Positions 1 through 37,035 of a stretch of DNA of 64,000 nt are shown here, in pieces (position 1 is the stretch's first letter; each line of letters opens with the position of its first letter). The notes under the pieces are model-generated. The model was not told where the DNA came from. It saw only the letters and a program-made list of their open reading frames with translations, and ran no database searches. The position numbers and the translations under genes were made by a program. The stretch covers positions 33,698,501-33,762,500 of the forward strand of contig NC_092568.1 of the NCBI RefSeq assembly GCF_037975245.1, in the 5' to 3' direction. The stretch is from Apostichopus japonicus. Its lineage: Eukaryota; Echinodermata; Holothuroidea; Aspidochirotida; Stichopodidae.

Positions 1-2175
1 GAATTGATTCTTGTTACATTACATAAAGTTATAAAATGATTAGGAGAACAAGCTTTGCCGTATCATTTGTTACTCAAGTTCCTAACCGGGTGAAGAGGGG
101 TGGGTTGGGAGGGGGGGGGGGTGGGTGGGGTTACCAGTGTCATCCGAACCCCTGTTTATATTAATAATATTAATACGAAATTAAAAACACTTAAATCTTA
201 TTCATATCAAGAAGAGGGAAAATTACTACTCAATTTCTTGAATACCTCAGTCCTTTTAATATATATCTTGCACAAAGTTGAAAGAGCTATCGGCCAGATT
301 CTTCAACATATTTCATCAAATTTACGCTACAGATGGAAGAGTCCATTTTAAAGAAACAGAAAAATGACTATATTTTCCCGAATAACATGGTTTAAAGAAA
401 CCTTTAGTTTATGGTAAAACAACAGAGTTACTCTTATTTCCGTAAAAAATATATTAAGTTTGTATATTAAAGAAGCATTTAGAAACATTTATTACAGGAA
501 GGACTACAAAGTTTGTACCATATATATGTATTAAGATATAAATTAAATGGCAGCAGAAAAAAAAAAATAGAAAAAAATTGTCTCTTTTTTTCTTGACACG
601 AAATAAGAAAACTATAAGTGCTAAAGACTAAATGCGGTGACTGAAGAGAAACAGGAAGAACTGGCATTTGGTGACTGAAAAACATTTTTCCCCAGTCTTG
701 TTTATTTTAAGGTCTAATAACACATGATTCCAATTCTCACATTGCAATTCTTTGAGTATTAGTAATGGCAAAACTATTTTTTTAATATTTACATTTTTTA
801 TAAATACCGATTGTGATCTTTTGAGTGTGGTTTGGAATGTGACAAAAGAATCATCTGTGCATGGTATCTCCACTTTCAGTTTCACTCATACATGCCTTCC
901 GTGTCATAAAAGAATGTATCAAAAAGTAAAATTAAAGGGTCCTTATGTCTCTATGAATATCACACTTATGATTAAAAAATGGATCTGTAAAGGACGGTTT
1001 CGCTTTTAAGAAAAAAATCTGTAACTTTAATACAAAGAAGTATAAAACACAACCGTTTTGAAGTACCATATACCAAATGCTTCATTCAGAAAATTGTTGG
1101 TTGTTATTCTACACAAGAGATGATTACAATGATTAAGTGAGTACTTGTCTATATATTCGTAAGCTTTGAAATGGATATATTCAAACTTGTTCACGTTGTT
1201 TCGGAAAGCTTTTTGTGATGTTAGGGAGGGAGCCAAACTGCAAATTCAATAAAAGCGACACTAATAGACATGGCCATCTCACTTGAAAAACTGGGTGCAA
1301 TAACAAGTTAAAGTATTTCCGCCCACATAATTAACTACGAATGCCCTACTTATGAAACACTCTGCAAGGAATGGAGACATTCGCCTCTTTTGCATGAGTG
1401 GGATCGAGTGTGTCTCGTTGTTTGGTTGTTCTATTTACTTTCCTAGTGTCTCTTCATTATTGTTCTTTAAGTTTGTTATACATCCAAATTATATTTATAT
1501 ATATATTAGCCTATTCCTTTTTGATCCAAAACAGTCAATTTTATGGAATCAAACCGTGGTCACATGTTGTTACAAGTTGTCACAAGTTATTACATTATAT
1601 AATCACAAGCTTTTTTACAAGCTTATTAACCGCCAGCCAAGGTCCGGTTCTGAAATGGACTTTTCCAAACAGATTCATTTCACACAAAGACTAACTTGTT
1701 CACACTGTACGCCACAAAAAGGGGAAAGTTTGTCAGCTTCATTGTTGTGGTCATAGGTGTTCAAATAACTAAACAGTGGGTTAGAGAGGGGAACTAAGGT
1801 TTTGATTTCAAAGCAACACATCCCAGGACAATTGATGTAGCCTACAGGTTTTCACGTGATGTTTTGTTGCAAGGGGGAAGAATATTGGTAAATAACTTAT
1901 GACGTAACCTTGATAAGACCGATAAAAACAAAGAAACACTTAGTATATCCATAACATAGTATGGTATGCCGTGCGTGTTACTACTCGTTAACTATAACAA
2001 GAAATCACAAGACATATATTTAAATACGACTTTTGTAATCCCGTGATTACTGCTTCGAATCCCGTGCAACTATGGCCAAAGATTTATTTGTTCTTTTCCA
2101 TTGTCGATAATTTCAAACTGTTCCGTTTTCGTTGTTCATTTAATTAGATAAGTAATCTATTTATAAGTATGTATA
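1..2175. other. Intergenic, no gene seen
   Basis: A G-rich tract at 96-128 and A/T-rich DNA. Short frames on both strands lack recognisable domains or splice context. Confidence 0.6.
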
Positions 2176-2554
2176 CAGTGGCGTAGGAAGGTACTTTTGA
2201 GTTGGGGGGGGGGGGCTGAAGACTGATGGCCGGCCTGGTGGAGGGGTCTAAGGGGAGGGGGTGTCCCCCTCCCTTTTGGATTTTTTTTTGCATTTCCAGG
2301 TGGCCTCAGATGCAATTTGGTGCAATAAAGCACACTTCAACCCACCCACTCCATTTTGTATATAATTTTGCATTTTCACCTGGCCTTAGATGCAATTTGG
2401 TGCTCCAAATGAGATTTTTTTCTCAATTGGAAATGAAAAAGGGGTTTTTCTGACTTGCGAAGCGGGGGGCGGAATGATACTTCCGCCCCTCCATATTTTT
2501 CGCTGGGGGGGGGGGGGGGCTGGCGCCCCCAGCCCCCCGGTTCCTACGCCCTTG
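2176..2554. mobile_element. hAT-type miniature element, 8-bp target duplication TATGTATA
   Basis: The ends are CAGTGGCGTAGGAAGG and CGGTTCCTACGCCCTTG, flanked by perfect direct repeats TATGTATA at 2168-2175 and 2555-2562. No coding capacity. A G-tract follows the left end and a long G/C tract lies near the right end. The interior resembles the partial element at 63515-64000 (shared GGAGGGGTCTA and TTAGATGCAA words). Confidence 0.88.
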
Positions 2555-2700
2555 TATGTATACGTTTGATTACAAAGTTGTAAAATTAACTCCTCAGTTA
2601 AACATGTCAAAAAGAAAAGAAAAACAAAGCGTGAGAGAGAGAGAGAAGAAAGACTTGAAAAAAAGAGACCGTTTTGAATTGCTGAATAACACAAACCTGT

Positions 2701-2795
2701 TTTTATCTTGTATGTATGTATGCGTGTATGTATGCGTGTATTTATGTATGGGCGTATGCGTATGCGTGTGTGTGTATGTATTATGTATTTTAGAT
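2701..2795. repeat. TATG/CGTG microsatellite
   Basis: Imperfect runs of TATG, CGTA and GTGT units between the hAT-type element at 2176-2554 and an (G)n tract at 2958. Confidence 0.85.
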
Positions 2796-2984
2796 CCTCC
2801 TGCAAGCAGGAACTCCCGAAGAATCCTCATTGGCTTATCAAAGCCGCAAGCCGACCGAAGTCAGTCTCTTACATTCATATTTAACGTCCATGATTATAAA
2901 TTGTCAACAACTCTGTAACTGGACGACATACATTAAATCTTGGAGTGACTCGAACCGGGGGGGGGGGGGGGGTTGTGTAAAAGG

Positions 2985-3025
2985 AAGTGGGCCTGACGTT
3001 TCGATCCTAACAGAATCTTCTTCAG
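2985..3025 (+). repeat. Copy 1 of a shared 36-bp word
   Basis: GGCCTGACGTTTCGATCCTA and CTTCTTCAG also occur at 18731-18775 with few changes. It is a fragment of a dispersed repeat. Confidence 0.6.
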
Positions 3026-3444
3026 CGGCTGCTTTTTATGTTGTTTATATAAAAAAAAGCAATCCTTTGATGCTGTTTTTGAATAACATGGCAATTAGGC
3101 TGTGTGGATGATAGTTATTCAAAATGCAATGTCTTATTTTGACAAATCCGTGTCAATTTTCAAGGTCAGTAGCTAGACCATCGAGGTCAAATTCTAAGGG
3201 CAATTGTGAACGCTTCCAAGATATATCAGCTTTCTATTTTCGGGTTCTGCCTCAAAAAAAAAAAAAAATAAATAAAAAAAATACGAATGCCAGTACGGGA
3301 GGGAGGGTGGGTGGAATGGGAGCAGGACATGTTGTGCCATATGGGTTTATTTGTATGACACAGATACTAACAATTGAGAGAAATGTCAGTAAGCATAGGC
3401 GTACGAGGCGGGGGGGGGCAGGGGGGGGCAGATTGTCCCCCCAA

Positions 3445-3593
3445 ATTTCCAGAGGACAAGAAATTCGGGCAAAAGTCCTGAAAAATTCGGGCAGCCTAAG
3501 AGGAGAAAATATATATATATATATATTTTTTTCTCCTCTTAGGCTGCCCGAATTGTTCAGGACTTTTGCCCGAATTTCTTGTCCTCTGGAAAT
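3445..3593. repeat. Near-perfect hairpin, arms about 64 bp, AT-repeat loop
   Basis: The left arm starts ATTTCCAGAGGACAAGAAAT and the right arm ends with its complement, GTCCTCTGGAAAT. I see one mismatch across the arms. The loop is a short TA repeat, and another TA tract follows at 3593-3612. It lies inside the hAT-type element at 3394-5003. Confidence 0.85.
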
Positions 3594-3793
3594 ATATATA
3601 TATATATATATAAATATGCAGTAGCTTGCCCGAATCTTTTTCAAATTTTTGCCCGACAATTCCATGATTTTCTTTATTTAGCATCATGATGCCCGAATAT
3701 TTCCGTGTAACACCTCCGTAAGCGCAGTTCATCTGGGCTACCACGCTTTTTGAAATCAATTTTTTTTCTAACTAGTCAATTGTATACCTGGAC

Positions 3794-4439
3794 CAAGGGC
3801 GGCGGAACCGGGGGGGGGGCACAGGGGGCACGTGCCCCCCACTTTTCCTCAGGTTAAAAATGTGCCTTTTTTCTACATAAAAATTGAGGTGCCTCAAGTT
3901 AGCAAGAGGCCAGGGAACCAGAATGAACACTCGGGAAGGGCCGTTTCCGGCCATCTGAGGGCTTTGTAAATCCAAACATTTTCTAGTACGCTCCGCGCCA
4001 ACCAATGGTGGCGCTCCGCTCAGATAGTCGTGCATACAACTTTGCAAATCCTGGCTAAGCCCGTGACTTACAATGAATTTCTGCGGGTCAAACTCAAAGC
4101 TATTTCGAATGGAAAAGATTTGTTTAGATATTAACAAGAAAGAAAACTCTAATTCGGAAGATTCCTACATTAGCAACTAGCATGATTTCACCTCATTTTG
4201 TCTCAAAAGAAAACTTGTTCTTTGTTTCCCAATTTGCGCATTAGATGCAGTGCTAGTATGCATATTTTCCTTTGGGGGGGGGGGGCGTTGATGGAGTGAT
4301 GTGTTTACACAAATAAGATAATACAATAAGAGTTATAAGGGGTACTAAATATAATGCTGCATCAGTCCAATCGAATATCTGCAAAGTGCCCTTTGATGTC
4401 GGTGCCCCCCCAAGATTAGAAGTGCTTCCGCCGCCCTTG
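3794..4439. mobile_element. Nested hAT-type miniature element, 8-bp target duplication ACCTGGAC
   Basis: The ends are CAAGGGCGGCGGAACC and GCTTCCGCCGCCCTTG, with perfect ACCTGGAC flanks at 3786-3793 and 4440-4447. The G-tract follows the left end directly. It holds one copy of the subterminal module (3930-4030, GGGCCGTTTCCGGCCATCTG). It is younger than its host element at 3394-5003. Confidence 0.88.
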
Positions 4440-5011
4440 ACCTGGACATTCCCAACATGAGTGTATATAAGAAACGTATTCTTGTTCATGGACGGTGGGG
4501 GGGGGGGTGCCTACAAGCCTAGAAGTACAGGTTTATCGTATTCTTTGTTATATTTTATACTTTTTTGTGAGACAAATTGCAGTCTCACCCGACACAGCGA
4601 CATTATCCCGCCTACGTGTCGTTGAACAATGTATGTTTTTCTGGAGGTAGCTGAGTACTGTGTTAAAATAATAAATAAGGTAACTAAATAGGAGCTTAAA
4701 AAAGATACTGTCCCATTTTTCCCCTTCAAAGTGATGTTACCATTTTTTTCTTTTTCTAATTTACCAAATTTTTGCGGAAGTGTAAATTTCTAAAACGTGA
4801 GATTATAAAATAAAGAATGTTTAGATGCAACTTGCAAGGCCTCAGAAGTGCCGTTTCCGGCAATCTGAGAGGCATTGTGTGCCAAAAATTTTCTTGTACG
4901 CTACGCGCCAACCGATGGTGGCGCTCCGCTTAGAAAGTGTCACGGGAACTTCCGGGCACAAAAAGTTCTGCCCCCCAAACTGAAATGGTCCCGTACGCCT
5001 ATGTCAGTAAG

Positions 5012-6689
5012 CAGCCTTTCAAGTTTTGAACAAACACTGATTTGGGTATTGGTTTTTACTGCTTTTGTTATTTAGCCCCCCTCTCCCTCCCCCATGGCAT
5101 CTCTTTAGAGAGAAACCGTCTCCCTTCTCAAGGAACAAGGTGGCATAGTGGGCTTGAATATGACAACAAAAGTAACCCAACTAGGCCAATAGACACAAAT
5201 AATAACAACAGCTTTACAAATAAATTATTTTGCACATATCACATACCGATGGTATATTGTTTATTCTCACACAAGCTGTCTGGGTAAACTTGATTGTTAA
5301 TAACTGGGATGGGGGGGGGGGGGTATTTATCCTGTAAGTCAACTCCGTACATGATAAACTGTATAGAAAGAACTTAATTCAATATTATTTCATCAATGAC
5401 CCTCGCCATATGTCATTAAACTTCACGTTCCCCTCGACTACCCCATTATCTGCTTTCTACCTATTAGAGAGTTCTCTGTCAGATACGACCCCCCCACCCC
5501 ATCCCTTCACTCCTCACCCTATCTTTCTTTAACTTATGACTTAATAAAGAAGTTGAAAAACTATGCATCTAAAGCACTGAGCAGCATCACAGCAAGTTTT
5601 GTCCTTTTACAGAATTTGAAGTTTACACCGCATTTTTGGTTTGAAAATCAAAGTAGTTTGACACACATCTTGCTTGCATACCACATAGGATAATGATGAT
5701 GACAATAGCGAATTATGTTGAAAACCAGGCCAAAAGGAAAATGATGTGGAAATACTGTCAGGGTTAACAACCCAATCCATCAATTCCACAGAAATTAAAT
5801 AGAACAATAATGACATATATGCATAACATGCTCTCATGAGAGCAGCTTATTCAGAGTTACACAGATCTCTCTCATAACTACGGCTGGAGATTTTCAGAAG
5901 ATATCATTTTACACATTGTAGATTAATATGCTACAATTACTGACTCATTCGCGGCAACCAAACCAATCGCTTTCTTTAGCCCCTTCCTCCCCCACCCCTT
6001 CTTCACAGCTGATTGATTAGTGACTTCCCAAATCAGCTGGTTACATTCATTTCTAAGAATTACTAACCCGGATTAACTAATCCGGATTAATTAAGTATGT
6101 ATTACGGCTCTAAAATGTAAACTTTCACCCAAAGTGCATCCTGACCATGGCAAAAAGCATTTGTGACCAAATGTGCATACCCTGAGTAGGCTAGCCAAGA
6201 GTCCAAAATGCTATGAAAGAGTTGTTGGACATTGGTGACGATTGATGTTAGTTTTTATATATATATTCTCTCAAGGTTTAACACATCTGAGCGACCATAA
6301 TTCAAGAAAACTAAATAAAAGTTTATCTTCACGCCTTTTCTAAAATTGCTCGACATGGTGTAAAGAAATTTACTCGGTGGATACAAACACAACTGGGTTT
6401 CATGAATCAGACAGAATTTTAACTTGACTGCTTAACTTTACTATTAAAGTTCACTATGTAGTATTATGATCAAGATCTTCACGGTTATTTTGGTATTGAA
6501 CAGAATAAAAATGAACCAAAATCATTGATGGATGATACTTTCAATTGTTTTTAAGCAAATCAACGAAAGGAAGCAAGGAGACGACACAAGATTAACTGGT
6601 TATGCTGAATTTTGAGAGTCGGTGGAAAGCCACCTATTCCAGATATGATCTTTCAACTTGGCACATGTGAATCAAACTAAAAAAGAAAA

Positions 6690-6730
<41 letters not shown>

Positions 6731-8053
6731 TAACTTTGCAGACATAATTTTACAGTGGTTCAAAACAAGGACACTTAAAACTAAGTCACTATATTTATAC
6801 CTTTCTCAAACCCAAGCTAAAATGAACATTGTTAAAAGATATTTGAACAAAGGCAATTTAACGTCACTTGACTCGATTTAATACTAATCAAGATGACTTT
6901 TTCAAAGAAATGTACATAATGTAGGGTCGGCATACCACCTGAAAAATTGTATTTTTTTCTGTTTCTCAGAGTAAAAAAGTGACCGCACAGAGAACATCAA
7001 ATTATGCTTTTTGTCCTGATGTTAGTCACACCATGAAGAAAAAATAACTTATTGGTGTTTGTAGACATTAATCTGACAAATGGTTAAACTACTGCCCATA
7101 TTTCACACTAGCATTTGTTTTCCTTCACAAAAGGAAATCACCAAAATATGTAGCTATATAAATGAACTGACAAGACTAAAAATCAACAACTCATGCGGTC
7201 ACCATGGATTTGAACATGTAGCTAGTGATGTCAAGACACAGAAAACCATGAAAATATGTCTTCACATAAGATCTGGTTTTAAGCAGTCATGAAACTAGCA
7301 ACCACAGTGTGTATTCATTCCCGAGACTATGTGCGGAAGAAAGGAGCTGTCCCAGGGGAATAATTTATTACTCAAACTTTGCATGGCAGCTCTGAAGGTT
7401 CTGAACTTTGTCAACTATAAAATGATATTGTTCCTTTGTACAAAAAACTGCTAACATATCTTTATAGAACTTATGAAGCATTTTGCTGTGCGATACTGGA
7501 TAAATTATTCCCTGGTCCCTATTGAACAGTTAATAGATATGGCAATCCTTCAAGCAACTGGATGTACCCTGGAAGTCTGTAAACAAACTCATCACGTTTA
7601 AAAAAATTTAAAACTCTGAAATGAACCCAGAACACATTTTACTGTAACTATTATACATAAATCTCTTGTAGAATTCTACAGGGTTCTGTTAAAAGATGCT
7701 CTCCTTTTTAACATTTACTTCAAAATTGATCCAACTATTGGAACAGACTTCTCATTTCTAAATTTGCCGCTGGAACGGGACAATCTCTTTCTTAACTGCA
7801 ACGAGACTGATGGAAAGATAAAATATTAAAAGTCAAAATAAGTAATATTAAATAAATATCTTTGCATCGTGATGTAGTATTAGAAAAGGTGACAACCATT
7901 AGCATTGCACTGCACTTGTGAATAAGGGTCGTTGTACCACGTATAATTAACCGACACCTGATAAGAAATGATGAAACACTTAACAAGTTAAAGTTATTAA
8001 GTAACAGATCCCAAACCCCCCCCCCCTCACCCCTATTTTTCACTCCACCTTCA
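5012..8053. other. Intergenic 3' of ABCC10, no gene seen
   Basis: Apart from a G-tract near 5310 and the (TA)n at 6692-6726 I see no feature. The ABCC10 3' untranslated region must lie at its right end, but its limit is not clear. Confidence 0.6.
6692..6726. repeat. (TA)n microsatellite
   Basis: About 17 TA units in otherwise plain intergenic DNA. Confidence 0.95.
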
Positions 8054-31680
<23,627 letters not shown>

Positions 31681-31781
31681 TATCAGATCTGTCCGAGGTG
31701 ATTTATTTTGCCTTGTTAAGAGTCAGGACGGTAGCTCTAGTCTTAGGCTCCTTGATATTTCCCCCCACTTCATCTACACAC
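31681..31781 (-). other. ABCC10 5' untranslated part of exon, with a likely splice acceptor
   Basis: The minus strand reads CTTTTACAG|GTGTGTAG at 31781, a good acceptor 101 bases above the start codon. This suggests a further 5' non-coding exon upstream that I could not locate, so the promoter is not identified. Confidence 0.5.
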
Positions 31782-34522
31782 CTGTAAAAGAGCCAAAGGG
31801 AAGATTCATGGATAATTAGAAGAAAACATCATAGAGAATAGCAGAAATTTTCGGTCCTAACATTATAAATTGGCACTTTGAGACAGAGACCACTGTACAA
31901 ACTTTGGTGGTGAAAAGCTTGCTTAGCATTTTAAATTTGTAAACAAACAGTAATGACACAAAGTTTAACTTTCTATGGGACTGGACAGTAGGAGATTAAT
32001 TAGTTGAATGACACAACTAAATCAAACAGCAAACTCTGAGAACTAACTACTGTAGCATACTGGTAATTCCATTGAAAGGCAAATTGTGTTCTTACTTGAG
32101 CATACAGCTAGTTTAAAATAAAGGAAAAGAAATACAACAATAACTATCAAATTTTGAAGCGGTAAATTTAGCCATGTAGACTAGTTACCATACAGTATAT
32201 ATATGCCAAGCTAGACATTGTGCAATTCACACTATTGTACGGTATACAACTCCCTTACATAACTTTATTCAAAGTTGAACGAACATATATTCCCTTTTCC
32301 TGACAACTATAGGCAAGTCGATCCAACCCCAGCCAGTTTCAGTCCCTTTCCCATTAAAGTGGGTACTGTAAATAACTTCATTTTTTCGTCCTTCGCTGAA
32401 ACATTGCATATAAGAAGCAGAATCTTGTGTTTGTATCTTTGCTGCGCATGATAGCTAGCTTGGGCTATTGAATTTGATGTACAGATAAAGAACTCAAACA
32501 GTGGCGGAGCGTCCATACAGTCAGGGGGGGGCGGATGCCCCCCCTGACGGACCCAAATGGACTGCTGGTGCCCTTTTCAGCTTTTTACAACTTTTTACTC
32601 GCGATTATTGCCTTTTTTATTGTGCTCTCATCTACCTATTGACATTTGTCACATTATCTGCAAATTAGCAAGGCCCGGAAAGGGTCATTTCCGGCAATCT
32701 AGGAAGTATATTTACTCAAAAAATTTCTGTATGCTCCGCGCCAACCCGTGGTGGCCCTCCGTTTGGATAGTGTCGAAAGTGCCCCTACAGACCATTCTCG
32801 CCCCCTCTGACCAATACCCCTAGCTCCGCCACTGACCTCAAAGTCTCAGTTTTGATGTAAGATAGAAATCTCAGTACAGTAGCTGCCAACTACAGTAGGC
32901 CTGATGTTCTGCGAGCCATTTAGTTTCAGCCAGTCATTTCCCCAAGGGCCTAACTGAGATATTTCCTGGTAATCTACAGTCAACTAATTTGTCACATAAC
33001 TAATATTAGCAATAAGACACTTACTAGTATAAGGCACTTACTTATACTTTCTAATCATCTTTTACCTGATTAACATTACATTTAATATTTCAACAAACGT
33101 GCAGTATATTCCATACCTTGCAAAAACGTTCCAGTTTTTGCCATGGCAGAAAGCACCTATTTGTATGGTAAAGGCGTTTTTCTACCATTTTTCTAAGGAG
33201 GGAACATCTGCGCATACATACACTGTAATGCATCTCTCGATATCATAGCCTAGTACTGAAGACAGGGCATTATTGGCTGGCTTAGAACTAGCCGATTAAG
33301 TACTATATTAACTTAGTACTACTGAGTACTGTGGGAGAATCACCTAAGGCAGCCTAAGTTATAGTAGGCTAGCATAAGTATAGGCTAGCCTGGTTACGCT
33401 AGTATTAATAATTAGGCCTAGTAATGCCGACGAAAAGTGTGTAACTCCTAAATGTAAATGGATATTTACGGGATCGTGCAACTTGTGGACATAACAAACG
33501 AAACGTATGATTACCCAGATTTTTCCTAACAGCAAGGAGTCAAAAGTGGTTCCTGTTTCAGCATACGTGCAGTATTCGTGTAACTTGTTCGTCTATGAGT
33601 GGGTACATTCGAATTCCAGGTGTTGTGTGTACACATGACGTACAATTTACTGTGCAAGTTGCAAAGTGAGATAGCAGACGGCAAAGGCAACGACAGTGTA
33701 TTTTTTATAGAGGTCAGGTGTATTTGTAAAGTTAGTCCATTTGTGTATAGTGTCTGCTCAGATAAAATATCCTACATTGTAGCTTATACATCACATTTAT
33801 ATGGACAATGCATAAGGGCCGTGAGCTGGGGAAGGAGGAAGGTGAAACCTCCAAAGTGCCCCTATTCATAAATCAGAAGTGTCTCGTTCCATTTGGTAAT
33901 TAAGAGAAACGAACAAATAATAATCAAAATGTATAACTGTTTTGTTGAAAAACATTCAAATATATGGAATATGTGTTAAGATCGAGTACACAGAGGGATC
34001 ATTTATGTCTGGCGGCTTTGAGGTGATTCTCCCCCAATCATATCAAAGTCACATGTCCCACTGCCCTACGAAGTCTCCATCCCTTCTCTTTGTACATTGG
34101 CAGATTGAACCTCTTCCGTCGCCTAATCTGCTATTCACCTTACAATATAGGATTTGCATTGTTCCAAGGATAATTGAAGTAACACAAGATGATGATGCTC
34201 TCTAATCTATTCAGCGTGTTCTCTCTACTACTAGAATATACGTGACCACAGAAACAATATGAACTTTCCAAGAAGTGATAACCTCTGACCCTTATTATTT
34301 TTCTATGACTATAATAGTTGCTTTGGGGTATCAAGTGAGAGGATTTGAGAGATTGGAATGGTTGATTGTATTACTACAGGTGCTTAATACATGACTGAAA
34401 GAAGGTATAAAAGGTAGCATCGTTTAAACACTACAGGCAGTGTTCAGTCAATACATCCTAGTACCTTTACTTAAGGTTCCGAGTACCAAGTACCATAGTC
34501 GCTTCGGCCTTTCTCGCTTCGG
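31782..34522. other. Region upstream of ABCC10
   Basis: It should contain the missing 5' exon and promoter of ABCC10, which I could not place. It also holds the hAT-type element at 32499-32834 and, near 33240-33420, repeated short TAGTACT/TAGGCTAG words. Confidence 0.5.
32499..32834. mobile_element. hAT-type miniature element upstream of ABCC10
   Basis: The ends are CAGTGGCGGAGCGTCC and GCTCCGCCACTG, flanked by AACTCAAA (32491-32498) and ACCTCAAA (32835-32842), a target duplication with one change. It carries the G-tract after the left end and the subterminal module (32670-32775). Confidence 0.82.
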
Positions 34523-34590
34523 CGCTTCTCGGCCTTTTGGCTAAGATCATGTACGTGTAGTATGTGTTCCCTTTCGAGGGGAATGGTGAT
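34523..34590 (+). other. U2 snRNA-like segment at the LINE 5' end
   Basis: GGCCTTTTGGCTAAGATCA and its upstream GCTTCTC match the first 26 or so bases of animal U2 snRNA exactly, followed by a looser match (GTGTAGTATGTGTTC against GTGTAGTATCTGTTC). After that a short hairpin-like CCCTTTCGAGGGG replaces the U2 body; no branch-point-pairing Sm-site region follows. It is not a complete U2 gene. Confidence 0.7.
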
Positions 34591-34625
34591 GAACACCCGA
34601 CGATGATCACACAGTCACAGTCCCG

Positions 34626-37035
34626 ATGCAAGGGAACTGGGACATTGAGTTACTTGCTGTGAGAGCTCGTCCTCGGTTTCTGCCCAGTGACATATCAAAC
34701 ATGACTATCGTAAATGTGTATACTCGCCCTTCAGCAAACTTCACGGTTTCGAACGCAGCGTTGAAAAATGCTTTAACATCAATTTTAATGGAGAATCCGC
34801 GTTCATATATCATTATTGTTGGGGATCTCAACAGGGACCGTTTACCATTCCTCGAAACAATGGGCTACAACAACCTCGTAAATTTTGTCACCTTCCCAAG
34901 ATCTAACACCATTTTGGATGCTGTGTACGTTAAAGGTTGGAGTTACTTCACTGCCAAGAAAATGCATCCTATAGCTACATCAGATCATTTCAGTGTTCTA
35001 ATTATGCCACGATACACAGAACGTTATCGAGAAGTTCAAAAGATACCAAGACCAAAGGAAAGAGACACCAGGAAGAGTAATGTTGACAATTTACGAGTGA
35101 TGTTGGATTCAACAGATTGGAGGGTTTTTACAGATACGTGTGACACCTTAGATGAATTGACACAAGTAGTATCATCTTACATCAATTTTACAACTGATAT
35201 CTGCATTCCTTATAGGACAATGTCACACTCAGAAGTTATGAAAAGATTGCCAGCCGATGATAAGATCAAGCAGTTGGAGAAAGAGAAAAAGGAAGCAATT
35301 GATGACGGTGACACTACTCTACGGAACAGGTTACAGAGGCAAATAAACAAACATGTGTTCAAGAGGAGGAATGAATACTTTCAAAAGGTAACAACAGACA
35401 AACAGTCTCTGTGGGATCTACTCAAATCAATACGGAAACCAGATGAACAGCAAAGAAACTTGGTAACTGATGAGTTTGGCCAAAAATTAAGTCAACACTT
35501 CGGACGTTTTAATGATGCTTCGAGCAAAGATATTTCATTTATACTACCAGACCTATCAACTGCTGAACCACCAGTAATACTAAAGAAAGATGTAAAAAGA
35601 CAATTTGGACTTGTTAAGATAGGAATTGCGTCTGGTTTTGATCAAATTCCCTGGTGGGTGTACAAGTATTGCTCTGAAGAATTAGCTGGCATATTCACTA
35701 ATTTATATAATGTAAGTTTAAATGAGAATTCAATTCCGTCCCTATGGAAGCACGCTAAAACATCACCTGTGCCTAAAATCTCTATTCCAACATCTGTAAA
35801 CGATTTTAGACCAATTGACATGTCCAGCATTGGTTTTAACTGTATGCAAAAATTATTATTTCCATACTTGACGCAGGCAATCGTATCACACGGTGATAAA
35901 AATCAGTTTGCCTACAAAAAAGGCGTGTCCTGCACAGATGCTATACTCAAGCTCGTACATTGTGTTTGTTTCTGGTTTAAATCAGAGTGACACAACAGTC
36001 ACTAAAGTTTTATTCTTAGATTTTTCAAGTGCTTTTAATACGGTTTTACCAAATCGGTTAATCCAAAGTTTGTGTAGTTTTATCAATGAGCCTTGGCTTA
36101 TACATTGGTTGGCTAATTTTTTACATGGATGGTCTCGACAAGTCAAGCTACAGAAAGGTTATTCAGAGGAATCAAATATTACAGTGGGAGTCCCCCAGGG
36201 AGGTCCTCTATCTGCGTTACTTTTTACAATATACACAGATGATATACGTTCTTCAATGGGGTGTGATGTAATTAAGTACGCTGATGATACAGCCATATCC
36301 TGTAACATTTCAAAGCGGACACACCTTGAAAATCAAAATGACTATAAATACTGTATTGATAATATGGTCAATTTGTGTGAGCAGAAGAACCTCTTACTTA
36401 ATCCAAAGAAATCTAAAGAAATAATTTTTGAAAACATTAACATTAAACATCAAGGTCTCATTCAGACCAGGGATCAGAAAACTTATGTTCAAGGCTCCAT
36501 TGTTGAGCGGGTGTCTCATACTATGTACTTAGGGGTTGATATTGACGCCAAGTTAACCTTTACTAAACATATATCTAAATCGATGTCTAAGGTGTATTAT
36601 ATTGTATCAACGTTGGCATATATTACTCCTTATTTTCATTCTAATGTAAGAGATAAGGTTTTCAACTCATCAATTCTGCCAGTGATTGTGTATGCAGTTC
36701 CTGTCTGGTATCACTTTCTACTTGAAAAGGACAAGAAAAGAATTAGAAGTTTCTTGAAATACTGCTCCAAAATATTTAATCTCGACTATGAAAGCCTTGT
36801 TGGTAAAGTAAACACTGCTGCTAAAAATGAATTCATAAGACTAGCTAAGAATATACATAGTTCTAAAGATCACCCACTTCACTCCGAGTTGATCTCTCTG
36901 TGCAATAGAACCAGCAAGTACAATCTACGTAATCCTACTATCTTGCCATCTTTTAGAATTATGCTTTTTAAGAACTCATTTATCTACAGAGCAGCCATTT
37001 ATATTCAAAATGGGTTCTTAGAATCTCTGTTATAA
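34626..37035 (+). pseudogene. LINE endonuclease/reverse transcriptase ORF, broken by one frameshift
   Basis: The first frame (34626-35990) covers the endonuclease C-terminal half, a coiled basic spacer (KIKQLEKEKKEA) and RT motifs 0-2 (FRPIDMSSIG). The second frame (from 35893, in use from about 35966) continues with the FLDFSSAF, GVPQGGPLSALLF and YADD motifs, then the thumb and a C-terminal region ending at 37035. The shift sits in a T/G-rich run around 35961-35976. The endonuclease N terminus with its first catalytic Asn/Glu is missing, so the copy is dead or 5'-rearranged. No other stop was seen, so decay is young. Confidence 0.85.

Larger units (their letters stand above)
3394..5003. mobile_element. 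hAT-type element containing a nested hAT-type element
   Basis: The ends are CATAGGCGTACGAGG and CCGTACGCCTATG with perfect 8-bp flanks TCAGTAAG at 3386-3393 and 5004-5011. It contains the nested element at 3794-4439 and the hairpin at 3445-3593. Its own non-nested DNA is about 960 bp. Near its right end (4841-4940) is the conserved subterminal module with TGCCGTTTCCGGCAATCTGA and GGTGGCGCTCCGCTTAG. No gene. Confidence 0.88.

Noticed and set aside
3124-4137. Several frames of 87-166 codons
   Set aside because: They run through G-tracts, the hairpin and hAT element ends; no domain.
34523-34590. Functional U2 snRNA gene
   Set aside because: Only the 5' third matches; the Sm-site and 3' stem-loops are absent.
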